Shown: in pieces, positions 17,101 to 24,049 of the stretch
Position numbering within the stretch: position 1 is the first letter of the stretch
How the letters are laid out: each line of letters starts with the position of its first letter
Assembly: GCF_036226925.1 (NCBI RefSeq)
Contig: NZ_CP109031.1
Span: 7,068,001 to 7,132,000 of the forward strand
Origin: Streptomyces sp. NBC_00659
GTDB lineage: Bacteria; Actinomycetota; Actinomycetes; Streptomycetales; Streptomycetaceae
Reading direction: 5' to 3'
Length of the DNA: 64,000 nt
Program-made: the position numbers and the translations under genes
Notes under the pieces: generated by a model
What the model saw: the letters and a program-made list of their open reading frames with translations, nothing else
Told to the model about the DNA's origin: nothing
The model's database searches: none

Positions 17101-19887
17101 ATCCACCGTCGGCTGGCGGACTCAGACCCCGCCGCTCATGAGCAGGACCTCGCCGCCTCACTGACCAACCTCGGCAACAACCTCTCGGCGCTGGGCCGGC
17201 ACGAGGACGCCCTGGCCGCAGGGCGGCAGGCGGTGGGGATCCGACGTCGGCTGGCAGCGCAAAACCCCGATGCACACACCGTCGCCCTGGCTCTCACACT
17301 GAACAACCTCGGTGCCCTGCTGTCAGAGACGGGGCGGTGGGAGGAGGCCCTCACCGCCACCGAGGAGGCCGTGGACATCAGGCGCTGTCTGGCAGAGGAG
17401 GACGCTGCCGCTCACGGACCTGACCTCGCCACCTCACTCACCAACCTCGGCAACCGGCTGTCCAGGCTGGGCCGGTGGGAGGAGGCCCTCACCGCCGCCA
17501 GGGACGCCGTGGACATTCGGCGCCGTCTGGCTAAGCCCGGTTCCGCCGTCGGCCCGGCCGACCTGGCCCTCATGCTGAACAACCTCGGTGTCATGCTGGC
17601 AGAGATGGGACGGTGGGAGGAGGCCCTCACCGCCACCGAGGAGGCCGTGGATATCAGGCGCCTGCTCGCCGCGAAGCACCCCGCAGTCTATGAGCCGGAG
17701 TTCGCCACGTCGCTGCTCAACCTCGGTGGCCAGTTGTCCGGGGTGGGGCGCAACGGCGACGCGCTTGCCGTGACGGAAGAGGCGGCCGGCATCTGCCGCC
17801 GCTGGGCTGCCGAACTCCCGGATGCCCACGGTCCCCTGCTCGCAAGGGTGCTCACCAACCTTGGCAAGTTCCACGTGGACGCAGACCACCGCGAGGAGGC
17901 CGTCGCCGTCTCCCAGGAGGCGGTGACCGTGCAGCGCCGGCTCGCACGAGGCAATCCCACGGCCCACGAGCCCGAACTCGTTCTGGTCCTGATGAATCTC
18001 GGTGCCTCTCTGTCGGGTGTGGGGCGCGTCGGCGACGCGCTTGCCGTGACGGAGGAGGCGGCCGGTATCTGCCGCCGCCTGGCCTCGGAGTTATCGGATG
18101 CCCATGCGCCCGCTCTCGCGCGCGTGCTGGCCAACCTCGGCAAGCTCCACTCGGACCTGGGCCAGCGGGAGGAGGCGATCACCGTCTCCCAGGAGGCAGT
18201 GGACCTGCGGCGCCGACTCGCGCGGGGCAATCCCGAAGCCCACGAGCCCAGCCTCATCATGGCCCTGACGAACCTCGGTGTCGCGCTTGCGGGGATGGGC
18301 CGCCGCGACGAGGCGCTTGCCGTGGCGGACGAGACCGTCACCATCTCCCGCCGCCTCGCGTCCCGCAGTCCCGCCGCCTTCAGCCACCTGCACGCGTTCT
18401 GCCTGAACAACCTGGGTGCCCATCGCTCAGCGTCGGGACGATGGGATGAAGCGCTCTCTGCGACCGAGGAGGCCGTCGCCCTCTACCGGAAGGCGTCCCA
18501 GGACGACCCCGTCACCCACGAGCCCGCCCTCGCAGGCGCGCTCACCAATCTCGGCCTGTACCTGACGCTGATGGGCCGGCTGGAGGAGGCGGTCACCGTC
18601 GCTGAGGACGCGGTGGACACCCGCCGTCGGCTGGCGGTCGCCCTTCCCGCCGCCCACGAGCCCGATCTCGCCGCCTCGTTGTCCACGCTCGGCCTGCTGC
18701 TGGCCGACGCTGGACGGCCTGTGGACGCGCTGGCGGTCGAGGAAGACGCACTGGAGATCCGCCGCCGCCTCGCCGACGCGAGTCCCGCCGCCTTCGAGCA
18801 CCTTCTCGCCTCCTCGCTGGCGAACCTCGGCCGCCATCTGGCCGCCGTCGGCAGATGGGAAGACGCGCGGGCCCGTACCGAGGACGCCCTGTCCATCCAG
18901 CGACGGCTGGCGAAGGCCAACCCTGCGGCCTTCGAGTTCGACCTCGGGCAATCCCTGTCCACACTCGGCGTCCAGCTCGCCAACGCCGGACGCTGGAACG
19001 ACGCGCTCGTGGTTGCCGAGGAGGCGACGGTCATCATGCGCCGCCTGGCGGACGGCGGGCCGGTCACGTTCCGTGCGGTGCTCGGCCATGCGCTCACCAG
19101 CCTGGGCAACCGTCATGCGGAACACGGGCACTGGGACAGCGCCCTGGCCGCCACCCGGGAGGCCGTGGAGATCCAGGGTCGGCTCGCAGCGGACAACCCG
19201 GCCACGCATGACCCCGACCACGCTCGGGTGCTGTCGAACCTTGGCAGTCGGCTCGCAGCCACGGGCGACCGCACACAGGCCCTGGTGGCAGCAGAGAGCG
19301 CCGTCACGGTTCTCCGGCGGGTTGCGGCGGGATGCCCGGCTGCGTACGAGGCGAGTCTTGGTGTTGCGTTGTCGAATCTGGGCATGTGGCTTGTGGCGGC
19401 GGGACGGCTGGATGAGGCCCTTGCTGTCACGGAGGAGGCTGTCGGCGTTCTCCGGCGGGTCGCGGCGGGGTGCCCGGCTGCGTACGAGGCGAGTCTTGGT
19501 GTTGCGTTGTCGAATCTGGGCATGTGGCTTGTGGCGGCGGGACGGCTGGATGAGGCCCTTGCTGTCACGGAGGAGGCTGTCGGCGTTCTCCGGCGGGTCG
19601 CGACGGAGTGCCCGGCCGCGTACGAGGCAAACCTCGCCACGGCACTGGCTGCCATGAGCTGGACCCGGCACCAGGCCCAGCAGCATCTCCCGCAAGCCCA
19701 GCACGCCGCCACCGAGGCAGTCCAGCTGTTCCGCACGCTGGCGGAGGAGCGCCCCGAGCGCTTCGCTGGCGTGGTGGGGCCGGTGTCGAGGCTTCGGAAC
19801 GCCCTGGCCCGTGAGGACAAGCCGGACGGCGACACTGCGGACTTCTGGGAATGGGTCGTGGTCAATGCCGAGGACCTGGAGGCGTAG
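14170..19887 (+). CDS. STAND NTPase with N-terminal amyloid-type motif and 27-28 TPRs (NLR-like)
   Basis: 1905 residues in three parts. (1) Residues 1-40 carry the motif shared with the upstream protein (IHGSRNAIHAGPGTQNVQFV). (2) Residues about 60-570 are a STAND/AAA-type NTPase: FTGRHADLVQLANW lead-in, Walker A GPGGQGKT at 105-112, Walker B LLLVVDYAE near 153-161, sensor VRVLLLSRP near 184-192, then a helical winged-helix/ARM-like region. (3) From about 575 to 1830 run 27 canonical 46-residue TPR/kinesin-light-chain units (LxNLGxxLSxxGRxEEALxAxEEAVxIxRRLA) plus one degenerate unit. Such proteins sense a ligand through the repeats, oligomerise with ATP and seed a partner effector; the ATGA overlap with the effector gene supports that. 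The last two full repeats are nearly identical at DNA level. Ligand unknown. Confidence 0.85.
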   Translation: MSSQTTDTAPPGGSVRVDIHGSRNAIHAGPGTQNVQFVYQWKPAYRIEDLPTAQLPLGGRALGQPSRLLRAAHQVVPFTGRHADLVQLANWRDTDRKGAVRLVSGPGGQGKTRLATHFADLTRTEGWTVWQAVTNASGSTGEVNGAATIGTGLLLVVDYAERWPKSHLEELLTEVLTRPDDVPVRVLLLSRPVGVWWESLETWITDRLDDRTESPTAVDARGLPPLAEVPDEREALFGQARDCFARHLGLADEEAALVEAPVNIAADDDYAQILTIHMTALASVAARQRGDRAPANPAEASAFLLKRERAQWVELRRSPEALVSSTPEVMGRAVLVATLTHHQVRDPHGWDALHRARLADRDGDANTILDDHLKCYPSLVGQVLEPLYPDRLAEDFLGLTTPASHDSSHPVPGAVVDDWAHLAVRRLILGRSGTDTPAPWTRHTLTVLTETARRWPHVATGQLYPLLREHPELALHATSATLVTLSELETLDLAVLECIEPRLPDRDTNLDLGIAAIVERLACHRLATTDDPLVHARDYHHQARRFYNAGLLGKAVAAGRKSLEAWRDLAAGDPVYEPEYARALDNLGNHLSAAGERDHARESSEQAVSLYRRLAEESAPDHESNLATALSNLASHLSDMGEREEAAARVAEALAIRRRLAEDNPEVPDPGLALCLVNHGNFLSDLGRRDEALAATDEAVRIHRRLAEANPAAYDPDLAASLNNLGNRLSDAGRLHDALARAEEAVTVKRRLVKANADMYRPDLARSLSNLGNHLSDIGRLADALEAEREATSIRELLARDNPTAFGAELADSQSNLGLRLSDMGQRRAAVAVTKSAVTAYRELRTNYRATFEPDLARALANYGCQLLDVGRPEEALAAGEESVALYRQLAAANEAAYELELANALTNLSIHLSELSRLEDALSATEEAVRILRRLAAADETAHGSGLARALNNLGLRLLALGRRDDALSAAEETVRIHRRLADSDPAAHEQDLAASLTNLGNNLSALGRHEDALAAGRQAVGIRRRLAAQNPDAHTVALALTLNNLGALLSETGRWEEALTATEEAVDIRRCLAEEDAAAHGPDLATSLTNLGNRLSRLGRWEEALTAARDAVDIRRRLAKPGSAVGPADLALMLNNLGVMLAEMGRWEEALTATEEAVDIRRLLAAKHPAVYEPEFATSLLNLGGQLSGVGRNGDALAVTEEAAGICRRWAAELPDAHGPLLARVLTNLGKFHVDADHREEAVAVSQEAVTVQRRLARGNPTAHEPELVLVLMNLGASLSGVGRVGDALAVTEEAAGICRRLASELSDAHAPALARVLANLGKLHSDLGQREEAITVSQEAVDLRRRLARGNPEAHEPSLIMALTNLGVALAGMGRRDEALAVADETVTISRRLASRSPAAFSHLHAFCLNNLGAHRSASGRWDEALSATEEAVALYRKASQDDPVTHEPALAGALTNLGLYLTLMGRLEEAVTVAEDAVDTRRRLAVALPAAHEPDLAASLSTLGLLLADAGRPVDALAVEEDALEIRRRLADASPAAFEHLLASSLANLGRHLAAVGRWEDARARTEDALSIQRRLAKANPAAFEFDLGQSLSTLGVQLANAGRWNDALVVAEEATVIMRRLADGGPVTFRAVLGHALTSLGNRHAEHGHWDSALAATREAVEIQGRLAADNPATHDPDHARVLSNLGSRLAATGDRTQALVAAESAVTVLRRVAAGCPAAYEASLGVALSNLGMWLVAAGRLDEALAVTEEAVGVLRRVAAGCPAAYEASLGVALSNLGMWLVAAGRLDEALAVTEEAVGVLRRVATECPAAYEANLATALAAMSWTRHQAQQHLPQAQHAATEAVQLFRTLAEERPERFAGVVGPVSRLRNALAREDKPDGDTADFWEWVVVNAEDLEA
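19309..19622 (+). repeat. Recently duplicated 138-bp TPR units
   Basis: Units starting at 19309 and 19447 (46 codons each) are almost identical, and a third, partial copy starts at 19585. The rest of the TPR array is far more diverged. Codon use also shifts here (GTTGCGTTGTCGAATCTG), with more T at third positions. This is the freshest expansion of the array. Confidence 0.8.
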
Positions 19888-20368
19888 ACCAGGCCTTGAA
19901 GGGGAGTCCAGCCACCGCCACCCTCACCACGCTGCCCAGACAACTGCGTCCGACCCTGATCTGGGACCGAGACACGTTACCGGCCCCGTACCGCTCCAGA
20001 ATGCATGCGCAGCTGTTGACCTGGGCTTTCTCTGAACCGTTCCGGGTTCGATGCAGCGCCGACAGGCACACTGAGCGAAGGACGCTCCCGGAAGCGGTTG
20101 CGGCCCCGTTCGGACAGGCCATCTGCCTGTTCAGGGACCAGCACGTATGGCTTTCGGCTGCCCTGGCGGTTGGTGCCGAAGTGTCCGCGCAGGGCATTAC
20201 GGACTTCGGAGTGGCGGCATTACGGTGTTCCTCCGAACCTCTGGCTGATCTTCCCAGGGTCTGCCCGGCGTACTCGGCATGGGACAAGCTCGTACTTCCA
20301 GGGTTCCACCTACTCACTTCTCGGCTCTTGCTCTGATCGCTTGCAGATGAAATCTCATCCGGATGTGA
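19888..20368. other. Intergenic region inside the island
   Basis: About 480 bases between the NLR-like gene and the convergent AbiEii-type remnant. GC is lower than in the neighbours and frames on both strands lack homology or codon bias, so I see no gene. It probably holds the transcript ends of both neighbours. Confidence 0.5.
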
Positions 20369-21053
20369 TCAGTCGATGTGCGGATCATCGGCCTCTTCGA
20401 GGAGGCGGGCCGCGAGGTCGTCGGCCCACTCCACGGCCCAGGAGCGCAGAGCGGTGATGGTGGCGTCATCGAGCCCATAGGCGGCGAAGGTTTCGTCGTC
20501 GGTCCACTCGGCGCCCGTGAGGTTCGACTGCAGATCCTCGCGCTCGAAGCGGCCGCGGGCGTGGCGGCGGCCGAACTCCTCGAGCTCGGCGTTGGTCCAG
20601 CGGCGGGAGGCTGCGAACACGTCGATCAGGTCGCGGGGCGCTCCGCGGTCGGCGAGGGCGCGGACCTTGGTCCCGATCACGTCCTCCTCCGCGAGGACGG
20701 GCCCGTACGGGCTCTGGGCGACCGGCCGCCAGAAGATCTCCTTGAGGATGTCAACTTCGCACTCCTGCCCGGTGGCTGGGCCGGTCACGGTGAAGCGGGC
20801 GGACAGCGGGGCGGTCTCCAGCGCGTGCATCTTCCAGCCGCGGGCTTCCAGGCCGGCGCGGAGTGTGGTGGCGATGTCGGCCATGGGCGCCGGGCTCTCG
20901 GCGGCGACATCAAGGTCCTGGCTGGGGCGGTTCACGAGGCGGTGCGCCCGCACGGCATACCCGCCGGTGAGGACCAGGGGATATGAGGACCAGGGGATAT
21001 GGGGAGCCGAGCGCGATCACATCCGCCAGGAGCCGTGTGTGAAGCTCCGGCAT
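20369..21053 (-). pseudogene. AbiEii/AbiGii-type nucleotidyltransferase toxin gene, frameshifted
   Basis: The frame opens MPELHTRLLADVIALGSPYP and then breaks; the rest continues in another frame as GGYAVRAHRLVNRPSQDLDV and on to ADDPHID. The cause is visible: the 16 bases GAGGACCAGGGGATAT occur twice in tandem (20969-20984, 20985-21000). Removing one copy restores a 222-residue protein through PLVLTGGYAVRAH. Its GG and S-x-D-L-D motifs are the nucleotidyltransferase signature, and GTKVRALADRGAPRDLIDVF is the AbiEii family lysine/aspartate motif. Family toxins act with an antitoxin in phage-abortive or toxin-antitoxin systems. The intact gene would overlap the upstream 130-residue gene by GTGA. 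A residual product could start at GTG 20953 (194 residues) but lacks the N-terminal strand. Confidence 0.8.
20969..21000. repeat. 16-bp tandem duplication that breaks the toxin gene
   Basis: Two exact adjacent copies of GAGGACCAGGGGATAT. Since 16 is not a multiple of three, one copy shifts the reading frame within a conserved motif. Such short tandem units can be lost again by slippage. Confidence 0.9.
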
Positions 21054-21058
21054 GTCCG

Positions 21059-21451
21059 TCACGCGGCTGCCCGGGTGGGGGAAGCGAGTTGAGGGAAGGC
21101 GTCTTCCCAGACGGTGCGTACGGTGCGGCCGACGAGGGTGCGCAGTACCGGCCACAGCTGGGGGAGCAGGTCGTGGTTGAGGTAGCGGGGCAGGTCTTCG
21201 TGCAGGCCCTCGTGCAGGACGGTGCGGTACAGGCCCATGCGCTGGCGCGGTTTGCCCAGGTCGTATGAGGTCATCCCGGACCAGGCCATGTGTAGCGGCA
21301 GATCCACGACACCGTGGGTCGGCCCGTGCAGCTCGTCCAGCGACTCCGGCAGCCGGCGGCGGAACTTCTCCCGGTACAGCGCGAGGTCCTCGGCGACCGC
21401 GCCCGAGAGGTCGCTCGGCGTGGGTGCAGCGTGCTGCGAGCTGGAGGGCAT
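21059..21451 (-). CDS. Unknown 130-residue protein paired with the AbiEii-type gene
   Basis: 130 residues, no signal or membrane segment. Seen: LSGAVAEDLALYREKFRRRLPESLDELHGP, then LPLHMAWSGMTSYDLGKPRQRMGLYRTVLHEGLHEDLPRYLN and a helical end LWPVLRTLVGRTVRTVWEDAFP. I do not recognise a named family. It is transcribed with and just ahead of the AbiEii-type toxin gene (GTGA overlap in the unbroken arrangement), the place of an antitoxin or partner. Typical AbiEi antitoxins are longer winged-helix proteins, so this is a different partner type. Antitoxin role is inferred from position only. Confidence 0.65.
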   Translation of the reverse strand: MPSSSQHAAPTPSDLSGAVAEDLALYREKFRRRLPESLDELHGPTHGVVDLPLHMAWSGMTSYDLGKPRQRMGLYRTVLHEGLHEDLPRYLNHDLLPQLWPVLRTLVGRTVRTVWEDAFPQLASPTRAAA

Positions 21452-21638
21452 GACTTCATTATGGCGGCTGGAGACGTTGCGAGGGGCATGATGCGCGAGC
21501 CGGCGTTCGGGGCTGGCGGGGGAGGATCCCAGGGTGAGCTGGTTGCCACAGTCTGCTCAGCCCTGAGCAGGACGGACTCTCGGCCTTGACGCTCTGCGCG
21601 TTCACACGAAGGAGGATGAGCAGAGAAACCGGCTCTGA

Positions 21639-21903
21639 GAGGTCGTTTTCATCGGCAGAGTCTGTTTGATCCCAACATGCCGCTGTAACGAAACTCGGCT
21701 CTTGAGGCGCTGGTGTTCCTTGCGGTCGGTGCGGCGGAGTGGACGACCGTATCGCCTGTCTCATCCCGGCAAGCCTGTCTCATTCCAAAGAATAGCTATA
21801 TCAGCGGTTCCCCTCGTCGTGCCGCATGCGGAACCGACACGTAAGAGGCGCGAGTGCAGTTCCGAGGTGCATGTGGTGGCGCAAATTAGATGAAAACGAC
21901 CTC
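21639..21903. mobile_element. MITE-like element with 15-bp terminal inverted repeats
   Basis: GAGGTCGTTTTCATC (21639-21653) and its exact reverse complement GATGAAAACGACCTC (21889-21903) bound 265 bases without a transposase. Each end is flanked by TGA (21636-21638 and 21904-21906), a 3-bp TNA target duplication of the kind made by IS5-type transposases. It is probably a non-autonomous derivative mobilised in trans. Confidence 0.62.
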
Positions 21904-22002
21904 TGAACAGGGATTTCCTGAGGTCCGTTGCGGCTGACATCTTTCCGATGCCGTATCACGTGGAGTGTGTGGCGACCGAAATCCTTTGGGTTCGGACAAA
22001 AA

Positions 22003-22019
22003 TCCCAGAAAAGTCCCAG
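22003..22019. repeat. Integrase-arm-like repeat, copy 3
   Basis: TCCCAGAAAAGTCCCAG, identical to 13412-13428, about 77-93 bases from the right att copy on the island side. The opposite strand reads ACTTCTGGGACTTTTCTGGG, two tandem TTCTGGGA units. Confidence 0.45.
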
Positions 22020-22033
22020 AAGTGCCGCCACAT

Positions 22034-22069
22034 CCCCTCCCGCCTCGGGGCAGTCCAGGTCAGGAGGGG
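22034..22069 (-). terminator. Terminator hairpin after the HTH-murA gene
   Basis: CCCCTCC (22034-22040) pairs with GGAGGGG (22063-22069), about 27 bases beyond the murA-type stop codon. It would belong to the island if the insertion restored the gene end, as integrating elements often do. Confidence 0.45.
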
Positions 22070-22095
22070 TGTAGCGGCGTTGTTTCTGAAGACCT

Positions 22096-22112
22096 TCAGA
22101 TGTCCCGGAAGA
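22096..22112. other. Right att repeat (attR candidate) at the murA 3' end
   Basis: TCAGATGTCCCGGAAGA covers the stop codon and the last codons of the HTH-murA gene and is repeated exactly at 13289-13305. The integrated copy keeps the reading frame intact. Confidence 0.6.
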
Positions 22113-23625
22113 TCTCGATCTGCGCGCCGATCGAGTTCAGACGCTCGGCGAGGTCCTCGTAACCGCGGTTGATGACGTACACGTTCCGCAGCACCGAGGT
22201 GCCGTCGGCCGCCATCATCGCGAGCAGGACGACCACGGCGGGCCGCAGCGCGGGCGGGCACATCATCTCGGCGGCGCGCCAGCGGGTCGGGCCCTCGACG
22301 AGCACCCGGTGCGGGTCGAGCAACTGGAGCCGGCCGCCGAGGCGGTTGAGGTCGGTCAGATAGATCGCCCGGTTGTCGTAGACCCAGTCGTGGATCAGCG
22401 TCTGTCCCTGCGCGGTGGCCGCGATGGCCGCGAAGAACGGGACGTTGTCGATGTTCAGGCCCGGGAACGGCATCGGGTGGATCTTGTCGATGGGCGCCTC
22501 CAGCTTGGAGGGCCGCACGGTCAGGTCGATCAGCCGCGTACGGCCGTTGTCCGCGAAGTACTCGGGCGTGCGGTCGTGGTCGAGGCCCATCTCCTCCAGG
22601 ACCGCGAGCTCGATCTCCAGGAACTCGATCGGCACCCGGCACACCGTCAGCTCGGACTCGGTGACCACGGCGGCGGCGAGCAGGCTCATCGCCTCGACCG
22701 GGTCCTCGGAGGGCGAGTAGTCCACGTCGACGTCGATGTTCGGCACACCGTGCACGGTGAGCGTCGTGGTGCCGATGCCCTCCACCCGTACGCCCAGCGC
22801 CTCCAGGAAGAAGCACAGGTCCTGGACCATGTAGTTGGAGGAGGCGTTGCGGATGACCGTGACACCGTCGTGCCGGGCGGCGGCGAGCAGCGCGTTCTCG
22901 GTGACCGTGTCCCCGCGCTCGGTCAGCACGATCGGCCGACCGGGCGTCACGGACCGGTCGACGCGGGCGTGGTAGAGCCCCTCGGTCGCGGCGATGTCCA
23001 GACCGAACCGGCGCAGCGCGATCATGTGCGGCTCGATGGTGCGGGTGCCGAGGTCGCAACCGCCCGCGTACGGCAGCTTGAAGGCCTCCAGACGGTGCAG
23101 CAGCGGGCCGAGGAACATGATGATGGACCGCGTGCGAATGGCGGCCTCGGCGTCGATCGACTCCATGTCGAGCTTGCTCGGCGGCACGATCTCCAGATCG
23201 ACCCCGCCGTTGATCCACCGGGTGCGGACGCCGATCGAGTTGAGGACCTCCAGCAGGCGGTAGACCTCTTCGATCCGGGCCACCCGGCGCAGCACCGTGC
23301 GCCCCTTGTTCAGGAGCGTCGCGCACAGCAGGGCGACACAGGCGTTCTTGCTGGTCTTGACGTCGATGGAGCCGGACAGACGGCGGCCGCCGACGACCCG
23401 CAGATGCATCGGACCCGCATATCCGAGCGAGACGATCTCACTGTCCAGGGCCTCGCCGATCCGGGCGATCATCTCAAGGCTGATGTTCTGGTTGCCGCGC
23501 TCGATGCGATTGACGGCGCTCTGACTCGTGCCGAGTGCCTCGGCGAGCTGCGACTGTGTCCAGCCCCGGTGTTGCCGGGCGTCACGGATGAGCTTGCCGA
23601 TACGTACGAGGTAGTCGTCTGCCAT
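22096..23625 (-). CDS. murA: HTH-MurA fusion (UDP-GlcNAc 1-carboxyvinyltransferase with XRE domain)
   Basis: 509 residues. Residues 5-60 are an XRE helix-turn-helix (IRDARQHRGWTQSQLAEALG, SQSAVNRIERGNQNISLEMI). From about 72 a full EPSP/MurA double fold follows: LRVVGGRRLSGSIDVKTSKN with the Lys93-Asn94 pair, and RTRSIIMFLGPLL leading to LPYAGGCDLGTRTIEPH in which Cys190 matches the PEP-binding catalytic Cys of MurA. Such fusions occur in Streptomyces as a second MurA, next to aconitase. It should transfer enolpyruvate to UDP-GlcNAc in peptidoglycan precursor synthesis, possibly regulated by, or regulating through, its DNA-binding domain (inference). The ATG at 23625 gives the HTH its normal start. 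Its last codons are the att target of the island. Confidence 0.85.
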   Translation of the reverse strand: MADDYLVRIGKLIRDARQHRGWTQSQLAEALGTSQSAVNRIERGNQNISLEMIARIGEALDSEIVSLGYAGPMHLRVVGGRRLSGSIDVKTSKNACVALLCATLLNKGRTVLRRVARIEEVYRLLEVLNSIGVRTRWINGGVDLEIVPPSKLDMESIDAEAAIRTRSIIMFLGPLLHRLEAFKLPYAGGCDLGTRTIEPHMIALRRFGLDIAATEGLYHARVDRSVTPGRPIVLTERGDTVTENALLAAARHDGVTVIRNASSNYMVQDLCFFLEALGVRVEGIGTTTLTVHGVPNIDVDVDYSPSEDPVEAMSLLAAAVVTESELTVCRVPIEFLEIELAVLEEMGLDHDRTPEYFADNGRTRLIDLTVRPSKLEAPIDKIHPMPFPGLNIDNVPFFAAIAATAQGQTLIHDWVYDNRAIYLTDLNRLGGRLQLLDPHRVLVEGPTRWRAAEMMCPPALRPAVVVLLAMMAADGTSVLRNVYVINRGYEDLAERLNSIGAQIEIFRDI

Positions 23626-23635
23626 GGCGCGACCG

Positions 23636-23653
23636 TATATCGGATGTGAGATA
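23636..23653. promoter_or_regulatory. Inverted repeat just upstream of the HTH-murA start
   Basis: TATATC-GGATGT-GAGATA, one mismatch between arms, lies 11-28 bases before the ATG. XRE-domain proteins commonly bind near their own start, so autoregulation is plausible. The site rests on inspection only. Confidence 0.3.
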
Positions 23654-23854
23654 AACGAAAGTGGAGCGCCGCCTTCCGTGTGGTGGGGGTCACCAGGTGG
23701 TGTTCGAGGGGCAGTTCGGGTGTCCCGCACCGGCGTGGCGACGGTGCCCGCGGGGTGCCGGCCGGCCCCGCGAGCCCATGTCGCCGCCGTCGGATGCCGT
23801 GCAGGAGCGCTTCCGTGATGGTTCGTCGGACTTGGAGTTTTTGTCGCTCTTGAG

Positions 23855-24049
23855 TCACTTTGCCTTGCGTGTGGTCTTGCGCCATCCGAACGGCCCCGGC
23901 AGGTCCATCGACGTCGTCCGGCGTCCGGTGCTGCTGTGTGTGCGCTTCGGTCCGTTCTTTCCGCCCGAGGTGATGGACCACGACTTGCGGTTGATGTTGA
24001 GCCGCAGTCCGGGAAGGATGCGGAAGCTCTTGCGGAAGGTGAGCGGCAT
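23855..24049 (-). CDS. DUF4236-like small protein
   Basis: 64 residues: MPLTFRKSFRILPGLRLNIN, RKSWSITSGG, then STGRRTTSMDLPGPFGWR. This is the DUF4236 pattern (FRKSF.l.PGvRlNls..g.s.s.G..g...s...GRrTts.glPGtG). Basic, no membrane segment. Function unknown; DUF4236 often occurs as a short stand-alone protein or fused domain. It points toward the HTH-murA gene and may be transcribed into it. Confidence 0.75.
   Translation of the reverse strand: MPLTFRKSFRILPGLRLNINRKSWSITSGGKNGPKRTHSSTGRRTTSMDLPGPFGWRKTTRKAK

Larger units (their letters stand above)
21452..22095. other. Intergenic right end of the island
   Basis: About 640 bases with no gene I can support. It contains an 8+8 palindrome CTGCTCAG-CC-CTGAGCAG (21553-21570), the MITE-like element (21639-21903), an arm-like repeat (22003-22019) and the hairpin (22034-22069) that ends the murA-like transcript. 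Confidence 0.55.

Noticed and set aside
13726..17106. 1126-codon minus-strand frame opposite the effector and NLR-like genes
   Set aside because: It is an antisense shadow of the repetitive TPR coding sequence; its own repeats are only the reverse of the TPR units.
14170..19887. TPR DNA repeats as a CRISPR array or a satellite
   Set aside because: The period is 46 codons, the frame is open throughout, and the repeat matches the TPR/kinesin-light-chain consensus.
19851..20336. 161-codon plus-strand frame after the NLR-like gene
   Set aside because: It begins inside the NLR-like gene in another frame and has no bias or similarity.
21553..21570. CTGCTCAG-CC-CTGAGCAG palindrome as an operator
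   Set aside because: It is exact but stands alone, with no gene start nearby in a fitting position; it could be a terminator stem.
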